DNA from: Cryobacterium sp. PH31-O1
GTDB lineage: Bacteria; Actinomycetota; Actinomycetes; Actinomycetales; Microbacteriaceae
DNA: 64,000 nt
Assembly: GCF_030063455.1 (NCBI RefSeq)
Contig: NZ_JASITB010000006.1
Coordinates: 1 to 64,000 of the forward strand
Direction: 5' to 3'
Under the pieces are notes generated by a model, which worked only from the letters and a program-made list of their open reading frames with translations, did no database searches and was not told the DNA's origin. Of the stretch, positions 46,578-56,326 are shown piece by piece. Both the position numbers and the translations under genes were made by a program. Position 1 is the stretch's first letter; each line of letters begins with the position of its first letter.

Positions 46578-47909
46578 TTAGGCGTCGGCGCGGTCGCGCT
46601 TGACGACGGCGCGAGCAGCGGCCAGACCGGCCTCAAGGTCGGCCTTTAGGTCCGCTACGTTCTCAATACCCACAGAGAGCCGCACCAGGCCCGGTGTGAC
46701 GCCGGCGGTGAGCTGCTGCTCCGGAGTCAGCTGGGAGTGCGTGGTGGAGGCTGGGTGGATCACGAGGGAGCGCACATCGCCAATGTTGGCGAGGTGGCTG
46801 AACAAGGCCAGGTTGTTGACGAGGGCCCGGCCGGCCGCCACTCCGCCCTTGAGCTCGAAGGAGAGTACGGCTCCGACGCCGAGCGGCGCGTACTTGTTGG
46901 CCGTGGCGTACCACGGGCTTGACGGCAGGCCGGCGTAGAAGACCTGGGCGATGTCGTCGTGGTTGTCCAGCCACTCCGCGATGTCCTGGGCGTTCTGCAC
47001 GTGGCGCTCGATGCGCAGGCTGAGGGTTTCAATCCCCTGAATGAGCTGCCAGGCACTCGCCGGGGCGATGGCTGAACCGAGATCGCGGAGTAACTGCACG
47101 CGCGCCTTGATGACGTAGGCGAGACCGTCACCGACGGCAGCGGTGTAGCTGACGCCATTGTACGAGGGGTCAGGGTCGGTGAGGCCGGGGAATTTCTCCA
47201 CGTTCTTCGACCACTCAAACTTGCCACCGTCTACCAGTACGCCACCGAGAACGGCTCCGTGGCCGCCGAGAAATTTTGTGGCCGAGTGCACGACGATGTC
47301 GGCACCGTGCTCGAACGGACGAATGAGGTACGGGGTGGCGATCGTGTTGTCAACGATCAGCGGGATACCCGCCGCGTGAGCGACATCCGCTACGAGCGAG
47401 ATGTCGAGCACGTTGATGCGGGGGTTGCCGATGGTCTCGGCGAAGAACAGCTTGGTGTTCGGGCGCACCGCGCGCTCCCACTCGGCCGCGTCGTCCTGGT
47501 CTTCGACGAAGGTGACCTCGATGCCGAGCTTAGCCAGGGTGTACTTGAACAGGTTATAGGTGCCGCCGTAGATCGAGCTCGATGACACGATGTGGTCGCC
47601 GGCCTGCGCGATGTTCAACACCGCAAAAGTGGATGCCGACTGGCCGCTCGACAGCAGCAACGCCGCCGTGCCGCCCTCGAGCGCGGCGACGCGCTCTTCG
47701 ACGACCGCCTGGGTGGGGTTCTGGATGCGGGTGTAGATATTGCCGAATTCGGCCAGTGCGAACAGGTTCTCGGCGTGCTCGGAGCTGTTGAACACGTAGG
47801 ACGTGGTCTGGTAGATCGGGGTGGCTCGTGCGTTGGTGACCGGGTCGGGACGAGCGCCGGAGTGAACCTGCTTGGTTTCAAACTTCCATGATGAAGAATT
47901 GTCGGTCAC
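46578..47909 (-). CDS. metY: O-acetylhomoserine/O-acetylserine sulfhydrylase
   Basis: 443-residue PLP enzyme of the Cys/Met-metabolism family that makes homocysteine from O-acetylhomoserine and sulfide. The PLP lysine is in [29 protein letters not shown] and [17 protein letters not shown] are family motifs. The GTG start 47909 is fixed by GGAGG (47915-47919) 5 nt upstream. I looked for a SAM riboswitch in the leader (47910-48024) and saw none. Confidence 0.95.
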   Translation of the reverse strand: MTDNSSSWKFETKQVHSGARPDPVTNARATPIYQTTSYVFNSSEHAENLFALAEFGNIYTRIQNPTQAVVEERVAALEGGTAALLLSSGQSASTFAVLNIAQAGDHIVSSSSIYGGTYNLFKYTLAKLGIEVTFVEDQDDAAEWERAVRPNTKLFFAETIGNPRINVLDISLVADVAHAAGIPLIVDNTIATPYLIRPFEHGADIVVHSATKFLGGHGAVLGGVLVDGGKFEWSKNVEKFPGLTDPDPSYNGVSYTAAVGDGLAYVIKARVQLLRDLGSAIAPASAWQLIQGIETLSLRIERHVQNAQDIAEWLDNHDDIAQVFYAGLPSSPWYATANKYAPLGVGAVLSFELKGGVAAGRALVNNLALFSHLANIGDVRSLVIHPASTTHSQLTPEQQLTAGVTPGLVRLSVGIENVADLKADLEAGLAAARAVVKRDRADA

Positions 47910-48024
47910 GATAGCCTCCGGCTTATACAGCGCGGACTCTCCAACGCTCTGGCCCCGAGCCTAAAGAGGCCCGAATGGCCATGCAACAGTGAGCGAAACA
48001 CAACGTCATCTTTTTTGCGGGAGG

Positions 48025-49128
48025 CTACTTGTGATCGCGGTGCGGCAGCACGACCGTACCGGTCGGTGTGGCAGCACCCGCCCGGAACAGCCACCGCATC
48101 CGCGGCTCGACGAGCGGCCGCAACACCCGTCGAATGACGGGCAGCGACAGCACGATCGAGATGGCCACGCTCAGCAGGATCATGCCGGGCAGCACCCACG
48201 CCGGCTGGGGTCCGTCGAGCACCCCCGTCTCCCGCAGCGGATACAGCACGAAGGTGTGCAGCAGGTAGATGTACATCGTTGCCGCTCCCAGGCTGGTGAA
48301 CCAGGTCGTGCGTCGCGGAATCAGCATCAGGAACGCCACGATGAGCGCGAACGCGAGCACCATGACCGCCAAGCGGATGCTGCCGGCCCAGAATTGGGAA
48401 TAGTCGAAGACACCGTACGCCTCGTCGTAAAGCAGGAAGCGGCGCACCTGCAGGTCGCGCAGGGTGTGGATGTTCAGCGAGATGATCAGGTAGAGCGCGG
48501 CGAACAGCGAGATCGCCCCGGCCCGCCAGCGCCAGACCAGGCCGGCGCGCAGCCCCAACCAGGTGTCGGTCAGCAGCCACTGGCGCAGTTTCCAGCCGAA
48601 CACGAAAAATGGCAGCAGCCCGAGGGTGCGGGAGAGGGTGAAGGTTCCGTCGATGTTCGGCAGGTACCCGGCGCCGATGGAGATCACGATGCTGATCAGC
48701 AAGGGGTAACGCAGCAGCACGAGATAGGGCAGCGCGATGCGCCAAAACAGGAGTGCGAGTAAAAACCACAGGGTCCAGCTCGCGGTGGAGTAATCGAGCA
48801 CAAATTTGCCACCGAGAACCCAGCGCAGCGTCGTCCAGATCGTCTCGAAGATCAGGTATGGCAGCACGATGTCGGTCAGGAGCCGGTGCATCTGCCGCGC
48901 GTCGGGCGATCCCGACTTGGCAAAATAGCCGCTCACGGCCACGAAAACCGGAACGTGAAACGCGTAGATGAATAAGTACAGCGCGTAGCCGGCATCCGCT
49001 TCGCCGATGAGCTTGAGAATGGCGTGGCCGATCACCACAAGGGTCACGGCGATCCAGCGCGCATTGTCCCAGAGGGGTACGCGACGCTTGGGGGGGAGAG
49101 TGGTGGTGGTAGTGCCTTCTGCGCTCAT
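48025..49128 (-). CDS. acyltransferase 3 family membrane protein
   Basis: 367-residue integral membrane acyltransferase with about ten membrane segments. The N-terminal signature WDNARWIAVTLVVIGH carries the expected catalytic histidine, and YAFHVPVFVAVSGYF is typical of the OafA/fucose O-acetylase-like branch. It probably O-acetylates a surface sugar or wall polymer. ATG 49128 is preferred over 49137: a minus-strand GAGAAT box lies 7 nt upstream. Divergent from the SDR gene. Confidence 0.85.
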   Translation of the reverse strand: MSAEGTTTTTLPPKRRVPLWDNARWIAVTLVVIGHAILKLIGEADAGYALYLFIYAFHVPVFVAVSGYFAKSGSPDARQMHRLLTDIVLPYLIFETIWTTLRWVLGGKFVLDYSTASWTLWFLLALLFWRIALPYLVLLRYPLLISIVISIGAGYLPNIDGTFTLSRTLGLLPFFVFGWKLRQWLLTDTWLGLRAGLVWRWRAGAISLFAALYLIISLNIHTLRDLQVRRFLLYDEAYGVFDYSQFWAGSIRLAVMVLAFALIVAFLMLIPRRTTWFTSLGAATMYIYLLHTFVLYPLRETGVLDGPQPAWVLPGMILLSVAISIVLSLPVIRRVLRPLVEPRMRWLFRAGAATPTGTVVLPHRDHK

Positions 49129-49157
49129 TGAACCCATTCTCCCGGCACAATGGAGAA

Positions 49158-49937
49158 ATGAGTACTCGACGAGTGGTAGTTACCGGGGCAAGTTCAGGAA
49201 TCGGGGCGGCTACGGTGCGCCTGTTCCGCGAACACGGCTGGGAGGTGGTGGGAGTAGCTCGCCGCGCTGACCGGCTGGCAACGCTGAAAGCGGAGACGGG
49301 AGCGCACGTCTTCGTTGCCGACCTCACGGTGCAAGCGGATGTCGACGCGCTTCGCGACTACCTGGCCACGACCGGCCCGGTGCACGCCCTCATCAACAAC
49401 GCCGGCGGTGCCAAGGGACTCGACACCGTCGAGGCCGGCAGCATCGACGACTGGGCTTGGATGTTCGAGATCAACGTGCTCGCCGTCAAACGGGTCACCA
49501 CGGCCATTCTGCCGCTGCTGCGCGCCGGTATCCGCTCGGGGGCCGGGTCGGCCGACATCGTGACCGTCACGTCCATCGCCGGCCACGTCGCCTACCTCGG
49601 CGGCGGCGGGTACAACGCGGCGAAGTTCGCCGCACACGCGATGACCGAGGTGCTGCGGCTCGAGCTCTCGGGGGAACCCATCCGGGTGATCGAGATCGCG
49701 CCCGGCATGGTCAAAACGGATGAGTTCGGCCTGGTTCGCTTCAACGGTGACGCCGACAAGGCGTTCGCGGCCTACGAGAACGTGCCCGATCCGCTGTCGG
49801 CCGAGGATATCGCCGAGACCATCGTGTCGAGCGTTGAACGACCGGCGCACGTGAACCTCGACCTGATCGTGATCAAACCGGTCGCCCAGGCCGCTCCGAC
49901 CCGCATCGCCCGTGGCCCCCTGAAGGTGCGCGAGTAG
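49158..49937 (+). CDS. SDR family oxidoreductase (YdfG-like)
   Basis: 259-residue short-chain dehydrogenase. Cofactor motif TGASSGIGAAT at 9-19, NNAGG near 90, catalytic Ser in VTSIAGHVAYLGG and YNAAK, with PGMVKTDEF after it. The ARRADRL after the second strand suggests NADP(H). Related enzymes reduce serine-type 3-hydroxy acids, but the substrate is not determined. GGAG lies 4 nt before the ATG. Confidence 0.9.
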   Translation: MSTRRVVVTGASSGIGAATVRLFREHGWEVVGVARRADRLATLKAETGAHVFVADLTVQADVDALRDYLATTGPVHALINNAGGAKGLDTVEAGSIDDWAWMFEINVLAVKRVTTAILPLLRAGIRSGAGSADIVTVTSIAGHVAYLGGGGYNAAKFAAHAMTEVLRLELSGEPIRVIEIAPGMVKTDEFGLVRFNGDADKAFAAYENVPDPLSAEDIAETIVSSVERPAHVNLDLIVIKPVAQAAPTRIARGPLKVRE

Positions 49938-49951
49938 TCAGAGGATCCAAA

Positions 49952-49988
49952 AACGGGCCGGCCAGGATGTGATCCTGGCCGGCCCGTT
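49952..49988. terminator. strong bidirectional terminator
   Basis: A perfect 17-bp inverted repeat (starting AACGGGCCGGCCAGGAT) with a GTG loop, between the convergent SDR and symporter genes. On the minus strand the stem runs straight into five T, so it terminates the transporter transcript well; plus-strand T content is weaker. Confidence 0.82.
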
Positions 49989-50005
49989 CGTTGTACTCTG
50001 CGGTC

Positions 50006-51622
50006 TTAGTGCTCCACAGCCTTTTCGGCGCCGTGGCCGGTGAGCGAACGCACCGACATTTCGGCGGCGAGTTTCGGGCTCTCCTTGACGGTGCTGGTGA
50101 CCGATCCGAGCCAGCCCAGGAAGAATCCGAGCGGGATCGAGACGATTCCGGGGTTGCTCAGCGGGAAGACGGCGAAGTCGACGCCGGCGCCGAACATGGA
50201 GGTGTCCGTGCCCGAGAACACGGGCGAGAAGACGATCAGCAGAACAGCCGAGGCGAGGCCGCCGTACATGCTCCAGACCGCGCCGCGGGTGGTGAAACCA
50301 CGCCAGAACAGGGAGTAGAGAATGGTCGGCAGGTTGGCGCTCGCCGCGACGGCGAAGGCCAGGGCCACCAGGAAGGCGATGTTCTGACCCTGCACACCGA
50401 TACCACCGGCGATGGCCAGAAGGCCGATCACGATGACGGTGCGGCGCGCGACCTTGACCTCGTCGTCGGGGTTTCCCTTGCCCTTTTTGATGACGGAGCC
50501 GTAGATGTCGTGCGCGAAGCTCGTTGCCGCCGTGATCGTGATTCCGGCCACGACGGCCAGGATCGTCGCGAAGGCGATGGCCGAGATGAAGCCGAGCAGC
50601 AGCGGACCACCGAGGGCGAGTGCGAGCAGCGGAGCCGCCGAGTTCACTCCGCCGGGAGCGGCCTCAATGGTGTCAGCACCGACGAGCGACGCGGCACCGA
50701 AGCCGAGCACCAGGGTGAAGATGTAGAACGCGCCGATCAGCCAGATGGCCCAGACGACCGAGCGACGAGCTTCTTTGGCGGTCGGAACCGTGTAGAAGCG
50801 CATGAGCACGTGCGGCAGGCCGGCGGTGCCGAGCACCAGGGCGAGGGCGAGGGAGATGAAGTCGAGCGGGTTAGCGCCGTACTTCAGACCGGGAGCCAGG
50901 ATGTCGGCGCCGGAGGCGGAGATGGCGACGGCGCTGTCGAGCAGGTTCGACAGGCTGAAGCCGTTGATCGCGAGTACCCAGATGGTCATCGCGAACGCAC
51001 CGATGATCAGCAGGAACGCCTTGACGATCTGCACCCAGGTGGTGCCCTTCATACCTCCGACGAGTACGTACACGATCATCAGGGCGCCGACGACGGTGAC
51101 CACGATGGACTGGCCGAGCTTGTCGTTGATGCCGAGGAGCAGCGAGACGAGTCCGCCGGCTCCGGCCATCTGGGCGAGCAGATAAAAGAAGCAGACGGCC
51201 AGGGTGGTCGTCGCTGCTGCCACGCGCACCGGACCCTGCTTCAAACGGAAGGAGAGGACGTCGGCCATGGTGAACTTGCCGGTGTTGCGCATGAGCTCCG
51301 CAACGAGCAGCAGGGCCACGAGCCAGGCCACGAGGAATCCGATCGAGTACATGAACCCGTCGTAGCCGCTGACTGCGATCGCGCCGACGATGCCGAGGAA
51401 GGACGCCGCCGACAGGTAGTCGCCGGCGATGGCGAACCCGTTCTGCGGGCCGGTGAATGAGCGGCCACCGGTGTAATAGTCGGCAGCGGACTTGTTGTTG
51501 CGGCCCGAACGAATGACGATGATCAGGGTCACCGCCACGAAGGCGAGAAAGATCGAGATGTTCAGGACCGGGTTGTTCTCAACCGGTTTGACCAGGGTAG
51601 CCAGGGAGTGCAGTGCGTTCAT
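50006..51622 (-). CDS. actP: sodium:solute symporter, ActP-like monocarboxylate transporter
   Basis: 538-residue SSS-family symporter with about 13 membrane segments. Typical motifs are DYYTGGRSFTGPQNGFAIAG and GDYLSAASFLGIVGAIAVSG (sodium-binding helix 1 and sugar/acid site) and GTAGLPHVLMRFYTV. The ActP branch takes up acetate, propionate and other short acids. The preceding DUF485 gene overlaps by 4 nt, the usual yjcH-actP pair. With prpE and the methylcitrate genes next door, propionate is the likely main substrate here (inference). Confidence 0.9.
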   Translation of the reverse strand: MNALHSLATLVKPVENNPVLNISIFLAFVAVTLIIVIRSGRNNKSAADYYTGGRSFTGPQNGFAIAGDYLSAASFLGIVGAIAVSGYDGFMYSIGFLVAWLVALLLVAELMRNTGKFTMADVLSFRLKQGPVRVAAATTTLAVCFFYLLAQMAGAGGLVSLLLGINDKLGQSIVVTVVGALMIVYVLVGGMKGTTWVQIVKAFLLIIGAFAMTIWVLAINGFSLSNLLDSAVAISASGADILAPGLKYGANPLDFISLALALVLGTAGLPHVLMRFYTVPTAKEARRSVVWAIWLIGAFYIFTLVLGFGAASLVGADTIEAAPGGVNSAAPLLALALGGPLLLGFISAIAFATILAVVAGITITAATSFAHDIYGSVIKKGKGNPDDEVKVARRTVIVIGLLAIAGGIGVQGQNIAFLVALAFAVAASANLPTILYSLFWRGFTTRGAVWSMYGGLASAVLLIVFSPVFSGTDTSMFGAGVDFAVFPLSNPGIVSIPLGFFLGWLGSVTSTVKESPKLAAEMSVRSLTGHGAEKAVEH

Positions 51623-51966
51623 CGCTGTTCCATCCGCTCGAGTTCAAGACGAAGTTCTTCGGTGCGGGGGTCGATCTTGCGGTTGGCGAAGGTCACGTAC
51701 GTCATCGTGATGGCGAAGGTCGTGACGAACTGGGCGAGGCCGAGGAGCAAGCCGAGGTTGATGCTGCCGAAAACGGGCGTCGCCATGAAGTCGTGCAGGT
51801 ACGCGGCGGCGAGAACGTAGGCGATGTACCAGACCAGGAAGAAGATGGCCATCGGTACGACGAATTTGTTACGGGTGCGCTTCAACTCGAGAAAACGGGG
51901 AGTCTTTTCAAACGCCTCGTAGTCGATCGTGGACTTCGGTGGGGCGTCTTTCACTGCTTCACTCAT
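51619..51966 (-). CDS. DUF485 (YjcH-like) membrane protein
   Basis: 115-residue protein with two membrane segments (about 37-60 and 72-95) and a preceding basic helix EKTPRFLELKRTRNKFVVPM, the DUF485 layout. It accompanies ActP transporters in most bacteria and probably forms part of the transporter. Start ATG 51966 has AAGGAGG 4-5 nt upstream. Confidence 0.9.
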   Translation of the reverse strand: MSEAVKDAPPKSTIDYEAFEKTPRFLELKRTRNKFVVPMAIFFLVWYIAYVLAAAYLHDFMATPVFGSINLGLLLGLAQFVTTFAITMTYVTFANRKIDPRTEELRLELERMEQR

Positions 51967-52045
51967 GGGGCCTCCTTGCCTCAGGGACGAAAAATGCGGG
52001 TGTCAAAAAATTTGTGGGTGCGCGGTGGGTAGCGGTCTCAATGGC

Positions 52046-53974
52046 CTAGGAAACGGATGCTGTCAACGCACGTTTCAGATCGTCGAGAACGCTGGGGTCT
52101 TCGATGGTGGGAGGGATGGAATATTCTTCACCGTCGACGATTTGCCGAATGGTTTTTCGAAGAATCTTGCCCGACCGCGTTTTGGGCAGTCGGTCGAGTA
52201 TGGTGACGTCCCGGAACGCTGCGACCGGGCCGATGTGTTCCCGGACCAGGGCGACGAGTTCTGCGGCGAGAACGTCGTGGTCGACGGTGCTGCCGGCTTT
52301 GAGGGTGACGAAACCAGCGGCACGCTGACCCTTGAGCTGGTCGTGCACGCCGAGTACCGCGCACTCGGCGACGGCCGGATGCAGCGTGAGAACCTCTTCG
52401 AGCGAACCGGTTGACAACCGGTGCCCGGCCACGTTGATGACGTCGTCGGTGCGGCCCATCACGAACAGATAACCGTCGGCATCGAAATGCCCGGAGTCTC
52501 CGGTGGCGTAGTAGCCGGGAAACGCGGTGAGGTAGGAACTCGCGAAACGTTCCTCACTGCCCCAGACGCCGAGCAGGGTTCCGGGCGGCAGCGGCAATCG
52601 GATGGCGATGTTGCCGTCCTTGCCGACCTTCTCGATCGGCTTGCCTTTGGAATCGAGAATGGCGATGTCATAGCCTGGTACCGGAACCGTGGCCGAGCCC
52701 GGCTTGGTCGGCAATTCTTCGATGCCGAGCAGGTTGGCGCAGATCGCCCAGCCGGTCTCGGTCTGCCACCAGTGGTCGACCACCGGGCAGTGCAGCCCGT
52801 TGTTGGCCCAGTGGAAGGTTTCGGAGTCGAGGCGTTCGCCCGCCAGGAACAGGCTGGTCAGGCTCGACACGTCGTGGTTCTTCAGTTCGAGCAGTTCGGG
52901 GTCGACGCGGCGGATCGCGCGAATAGCGGTCGGTGCGGTGAACAACACCTTGACCTTGTAGTCATCCACGACGCGCCAGAACGCGCCGGCATCCGGGGTT
53001 CCGATGGGTTTGCCCTCGTAAATGATTGTGGTTGCCCCCGCCAGCAGCGGTGCGTAGACGATATAGGAATGCCCGACCACCCAGCCGACATCGGAGGCGG
53101 CCCAGTAGACATCGCCCGGTCCCACGTTGTAAACGTTGCGCATCGACCAGTTCAGGGCTACGGCGTGACCGCCGTTGTCCCGGATGATGCCCTTGGGCTT
53201 ACCGGTCGTGCCGGAGGTGTAGAGAATGTACAACGGATCCTCGGAGCGCAGAGCAACCGGGTCGGCCGGTGCGGCCTTCGCTTCTTCGTCGGCCCAGTCC
53301 AGCCAGTGCACAGCCGTTTCGGAACGATTCTGGTAGTCGGCGGCCGAACCCGGAATGCTCTCTCGGTTCCGCACGATGACGGTGTGCACCGAACCCTGGC
53401 TGAGTGCCAGTGCCTTCTCGACCAGCGGCAGATATTCCACCGCGCGACCCGGTTCCAACCCACCGGATGCCGTGACGATGACGCTCGGGCGGGCATCATC
53501 GATGCGCACGGCCAGTTCCGTTGCCGCAAAACCGCCGAAGACCACCGAATGCACCGCCCCAATGCGTGCACAGGCCAGCATCGCGACGACCGCTTCGGGA
53601 ATCATCGGCAGGTAGATGATGACGCGGTCGCCGGTGCCGACGCCGTTGGCGCGCAGGGCGCCGGCGAATTTGGCGACGCGGCCGAGTAGATCGAGGTAGC
53701 TCAGGCGAATGCGGGTACCGGTCATGGCCGAGTCGTAGATCAGTGCCGTGTGGGCGCCGCGACCGGCGAGGACGTGACGGTCGAGAGCGTTGTAGCTCGT
53801 GTTGAGCGTCCCCCCGGGAAACCAGCTTCCGGTCTCCGGCCCTTCGGTGGCGAGGGCCGTCGGTGGCGGGCTAATCCAGTCAATGCCCGCGGCGGCTTCC
53901 ATCCAGAAATCTTCCGGCGACGAAATGCTGCGTCGCCAAGCCTCCCGGTAGCCCCCACCTGATGCGCCGTTCAT
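52046..53974 (-). CDS. prpE: propionyl-CoA synthetase
   Basis: 642-residue AMP-forming acyl-CoA synthetase. The ATP motif is YILYTSGTTGKPKGI, the substrate-pocket motif HWWQTETGW ends in Trp as in PrpE rather than the Gly of typical acetyl-CoA synthetase, and the C-terminal PKTRSGKILRK holds the lysine that is regulated by acylation. Acetate may also be used. The divergent GntR-prpDBC genes support propionate. The ATG 53974 is fixed by GGAGAAGG 5 nt upstream; upstream ATGs at 53989 and 54058 are less likely. Confidence 0.9.
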   Translation of the reverse strand: MNGASGGGYREAWRRSISSPEDFWMEAAAGIDWISPPPTALATEGPETGSWFPGGTLNTSYNALDRHVLAGRGAHTALIYDSAMTGTRIRLSYLDLLGRVAKFAGALRANGVGTGDRVIIYLPMIPEAVVAMLACARIGAVHSVVFGGFAATELAVRIDDARPSVIVTASGGLEPGRAVEYLPLVEKALALSQGSVHTVIVRNRESIPGSAADYQNRSETAVHWLDWADEEAKAAPADPVALRSEDPLYILYTSGTTGKPKGIIRDNGGHAVALNWSMRNVYNVGPGDVYWAASDVGWVVGHSYIVYAPLLAGATTIIYEGKPIGTPDAGAFWRVVDDYKVKVLFTAPTAIRAIRRVDPELLELKNHDVSSLTSLFLAGERLDSETFHWANNGLHCPVVDHWWQTETGWAICANLLGIEELPTKPGSATVPVPGYDIAILDSKGKPIEKVGKDGNIAIRLPLPPGTLLGVWGSEERFASSYLTAFPGYYATGDSGHFDADGYLFVMGRTDDVINVAGHRLSTGSLEEVLTLHPAVAECAVLGVHDQLKGQRAAGFVTLKAGSTVDHDVLAAELVALVREHIGPVAAFRDVTILDRLPKTRSGKILRKTIRQIVDGEEYSIPPTIEDPSVLDDLKRALTASVS

Positions 53975-54000
53975 AATTACCTTCTCCATCGAAGAGTCTC

Positions 54001-54008
54001 TGTATACA
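54001..54008. promoter_or_regulatory. candidate GntR operator 1
   Basis: The palindrome TGTATACA, 27 nt upstream of the prpE start. It fits the T-GT-AC-A pattern bound by FadR-subfamily GntR proteins. An identical palindrome lies 63 bp away at 54064. Confidence 0.6.
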
Positions 54009-54063
54009 AAGAGTGGTTGAAGTATTGCATATAACCCGGCAATGTGGAATAGGATCACTCTTG

Positions 54064-54071
54064 TGTATACA
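54064..54071. promoter_or_regulatory. candidate GntR operator 2
   Basis: The palindrome TGTATACA, 10 nt before the regulator's ATG 54081 and just after a TAGGAT box (54050-54055), so binding should block the regulator's own transcription and that of prpDBC. Centre-to-centre distance to operator 1 is 63 bp, six helical turns. Confidence 0.6.
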
Positions 54072-54080
54072 GAAACCGCA

Positions 54081-54776
54081 ATGATGGGGTTGGACGTACC
54101 GCTGCGCGCCAGTGAGCGGGCGTACCGTCAACTTCGCGGGGAGATTCTCAACGGACTCCTCGCCCCGGGCGCCGCCCTGCTCGAAGTGGAACAAGCGGAG
54201 CGCATCGGGGTCTCTCGCACCCCGCTGCGAGAAGCCGTAGCCCGACTGATCGCCGACGGTCTCGTCGTCGGCCGTCGTGGGCGCGGCTTCGAAGTGACCG
54301 ACATCTCCGTCGACAGCATCTCCGAGCTGTATGAGTTGCGTCAGGCGCTTGAGGTGCAGGCCATTCGCCTGGCCGCGACTCGGCGTGATCCAGAGCGGTT
54401 CCTGGCGCTGCGCGGCGCTTTCCTCACCGCGCCGGAGCTTCTGGAGCAGGGCGACATTGGCGTGCACCGTTACTACGGGCTGATCGACGAACTCGAAGAC
54501 GCCGTCGATGCTGCCGTCCAAAACCCCTTTCTCGTCGGTGCCCTGCGCGCCGTTCGCACTCACCTGGCCCGCATCCGTCGGCTTGCCCGGAGGAACCCGT
54601 TGCGACTGCGTGCCGCAGCGGCGGAGCATCTGCTGATTATCGACGCCATCATTGCCGGCGACCCCTCGCTGGCAGCCCATGCCACCCATATTCATCTTCA
54701 CCAAAGCCTCTTGAGCGTCCTCGCGGCGATCGATGAGGACTCGGCCAGCAGTCGATCGACGACTGCGGCCAACTAA
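54081..54776 (+). CDS. GntR family regulator (FadR/FCD subfamily) of propionate genes
   Basis: 231-residue repressor-type regulator. The winged helix-turn-helix covers about 10-75 ([34 protein letters not shown]), and an FCD ligand domain follows (about 85-215), with [18 protein letters not shown] and metal-site type His residues in [12 protein letters not shown] and HATHIHLHQ. It lies between prpE and prpDBC. ATG 54081 is chosen; 54042 would place operator 2 inside the gene. Ligand is likely 2-methylcitrate or a propionyl metabolite (inference). Confidence 0.88.
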   Translation: MMGLDVPLRASERAYRQLRGEILNGLLAPGAALLEVEQAERIGVSRTPLREAVARLIADGLVVGRRGRGFEVTDISVDSISELYELRQALEVQAIRLAATRRDPERFLALRGAFLTAPELLEQGDIGVHRYYGLIDELEDAVDAAVQNPFLVGALRAVRTHLARIRRLARRNPLRLRAAAAEHLLIIDAIIAGDPSLAAHATHIHLHQSLLSVLAAIDEDSASSRSTTAAN

Positions 54777-54790
54777 CGAAGGGATCCACA

Positions 54791-56326
54791 GTGCAGCTTC
54801 ACCACGTTCGAGTTCACAAGAGCGACGAGAATCTGGCCCGCGAGGACCAGCTGGCCTGGAAGATCGCCGAGGTCGCCGCCGATCCGGCCCTGGTCTCCGA
54901 GGAAGTGACCGAGATGGTCATCAACCGGGTGATCGACAATGCCTCCGTGGCCGCGGCCAGCCTCACCCGTCGCCCGGTGATCGCTGCGCGCTCCCAGGCG
55001 CTGGCACACCCGCGTTCCAACGGTGGCGACGGCGCGACCGTGTTCGGCCTCGCGCCGGCCCGCCGGGTGTCCCCGGAGTGGGCGGCTTGGGCCAACGGTG
55101 TTGCCGTGCGTGAGTTGGACTATCACGACACCTTCCTGGCCGCCGAATACTCGCACCCCGGCGACAACATTCCGCCGATCACCGCCGTCGCCCAGCACCT
55201 CGCGGCGTCGCGCGGGCTGACCGGTAGCGCCCTGATCCGCGGCATCGCCACCGGCTATGAGATTCAAATCGACCTGGTGAAATCGATCAGTCTGCACGCG
55301 CACAAGATCGACCACGTCGCTCACCTCGGCCCGTCCGTCGCCGCCGGGATCGGAACCCTGCTCGGCCTCGACAAGGAGACCATCTTTCAGGCCGTCGGCC
55401 AGGCCCTGCACACCACGACGGCGACTCGCCAGTCGCGCAAGGGGGAAATCTCCAGTTGGAAGGCCCACGCCCCCGCCTTCGCCGGCAAGATGGCCGTGGA
55501 AGCCGTCGACCGCGCGCTGCGCGGCGAGACCAGCCCGACCCCGATCTATGAGGGAGAAGACGGCGTCATCGCCTGGCTGCTCGACGGCCCGGATGGCTCC
55601 TATGACGTGTCACTGCCCGCCGCCGGCAGTATCAAGCGTGCCATCCTCGACAGTTACACCAAGGAGCACTCGGCCGAGTACCAGGCCCAAGCCTGGATCG
55701 ACCTGGCCCGCAAGCTGCACAACGAACACCCCGAACTGCTCGTGGCCGGTGCCATCAGCAGCATCGTCATCCACACCAGCCACCACACGCACTACGTGAT
55801 CGGTTCCGGCGCGAACGACCCGCAGAAGTACGACCCCACCGCGAGCCGCGAAACCCTCGACCACTCCATTCCCTACATCTTCACGGTCGCACTGCAGGAC
55901 GGCACCTGGAACCACGTCGACTCCTACAGCCCAGAGCGTGCTGGCCGCCCCGACACGATCGCCCTCTGGAACACCGTCACCACGACCGAAGACAAGGAAT
56001 GGACGCGTCGTTATCATTCCCTCGACCCGGCCGAGAAGGCCTTCGGTGGTCGCGTGGAAATCGAGCTGGCCAACGGAACCCGCCTGGTCGACGAGATCGC
56101 CGTGGCCGATGCGCATCCGCTCGGCGCGCGACCGTTCGCCCGCGCGGAGTACATCAACAAGTTCCGCACCCTGGCCGCGCCGGTGATGGAGGAATCCGAG
56201 ATCGAACGCTTCCTCGCCCTCGCGCAACGCCTGCCAGAGCTCGGTGCAGCCGACCTCGGCGGCCTGACCATCGTGGCGAAGCCGGGATTGCTCGAGTCGA
56301 TCGCCGCCCCGAACGGCATCTTCTAA
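54791..56326 (+). CDS. prpD: 2-methylcitrate dehydratase (MmgE/PrpD family)
   Basis: 511-residue MmgE/PrpD enzyme that dehydrates 2-methylcitrate to 2-methyl-cis-aconitate. The family motif [19 protein letters not shown] lies near residue 110; [20 protein letters not shown] near 215-235 is characteristic. Length fits PrpD. The start is GTG 54791, with GAAGGGA upstream and 14 nt after the regulator's stop, so regulator and prpDBC form one transcript. prpB starts on the last base of its stop codon. Confidence 0.94.
   Translation: MQLHHVRVHKSDENLAREDQLAWKIAEVAADPALVSEEVTEMVINRVIDNASVAAASLTRRPVIAARSQALAHPRSNGGDGATVFGLAPARRVSPEWAAWANGVAVRELDYHDTFLAAEYSHPGDNIPPITAVAQHLAASRGLTGSALIRGIATGYEIQIDLVKSISLHAHKIDHVAHLGPSVAAGIGTLLGLDKETIFQAVGQALHTTTATRQSRKGEISSWKAHAPAFAGKMAVEAVDRALRGETSPTPIYEGEDGVIAWLLDGPDGSYDVSLPAAGSIKRAILDSYTKEHSAEYQAQAWIDLARKLHNEHPELLVAGAISSIVIHTSHHTHYVIGSGANDPQKYDPTASRETLDHSIPYIFTVALQDGTWNHVDSYSPERAGRPDTIALWNTVTTTEDKEWTRRYHSLDPAEKAFGGRVEIELANGTRLVDEIAVADAHPLGARPFARAEYINKFRTLAAPVMEESEIERFLALAQRLPELGAADLGGLTIVAKPGLLESIAAPNGIF

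Noticed and set aside
47910..48024. SAM riboswitch upstream of metY
   Set aside because: The leader has a GGAGG and small GGCC-based pairing but none of the conserved SAM-I or SAM-IV core sequences.
49991..51460. A 489-codon plus-strand frame opposite the symporter gene
   Set aside because: Low-complexity acidic [11 protein letters not shown] antisense to clear membrane helices; shadow frame.
51967..52045. TTGACA-like promoter for the DUF485-actP genes
   Set aside because: A minus-strand TTGACA is present near 52005, but no acceptable -10 lies 15-19 nt downstream; left out as a feature.
52046..53974. Naming the acyl-CoA synthetase acetyl-CoA synthetase
   Set aside because: The HWWQTETGW motif and location beside the prp genes favour propionyl-CoA synthetase; acetate use remains possible.
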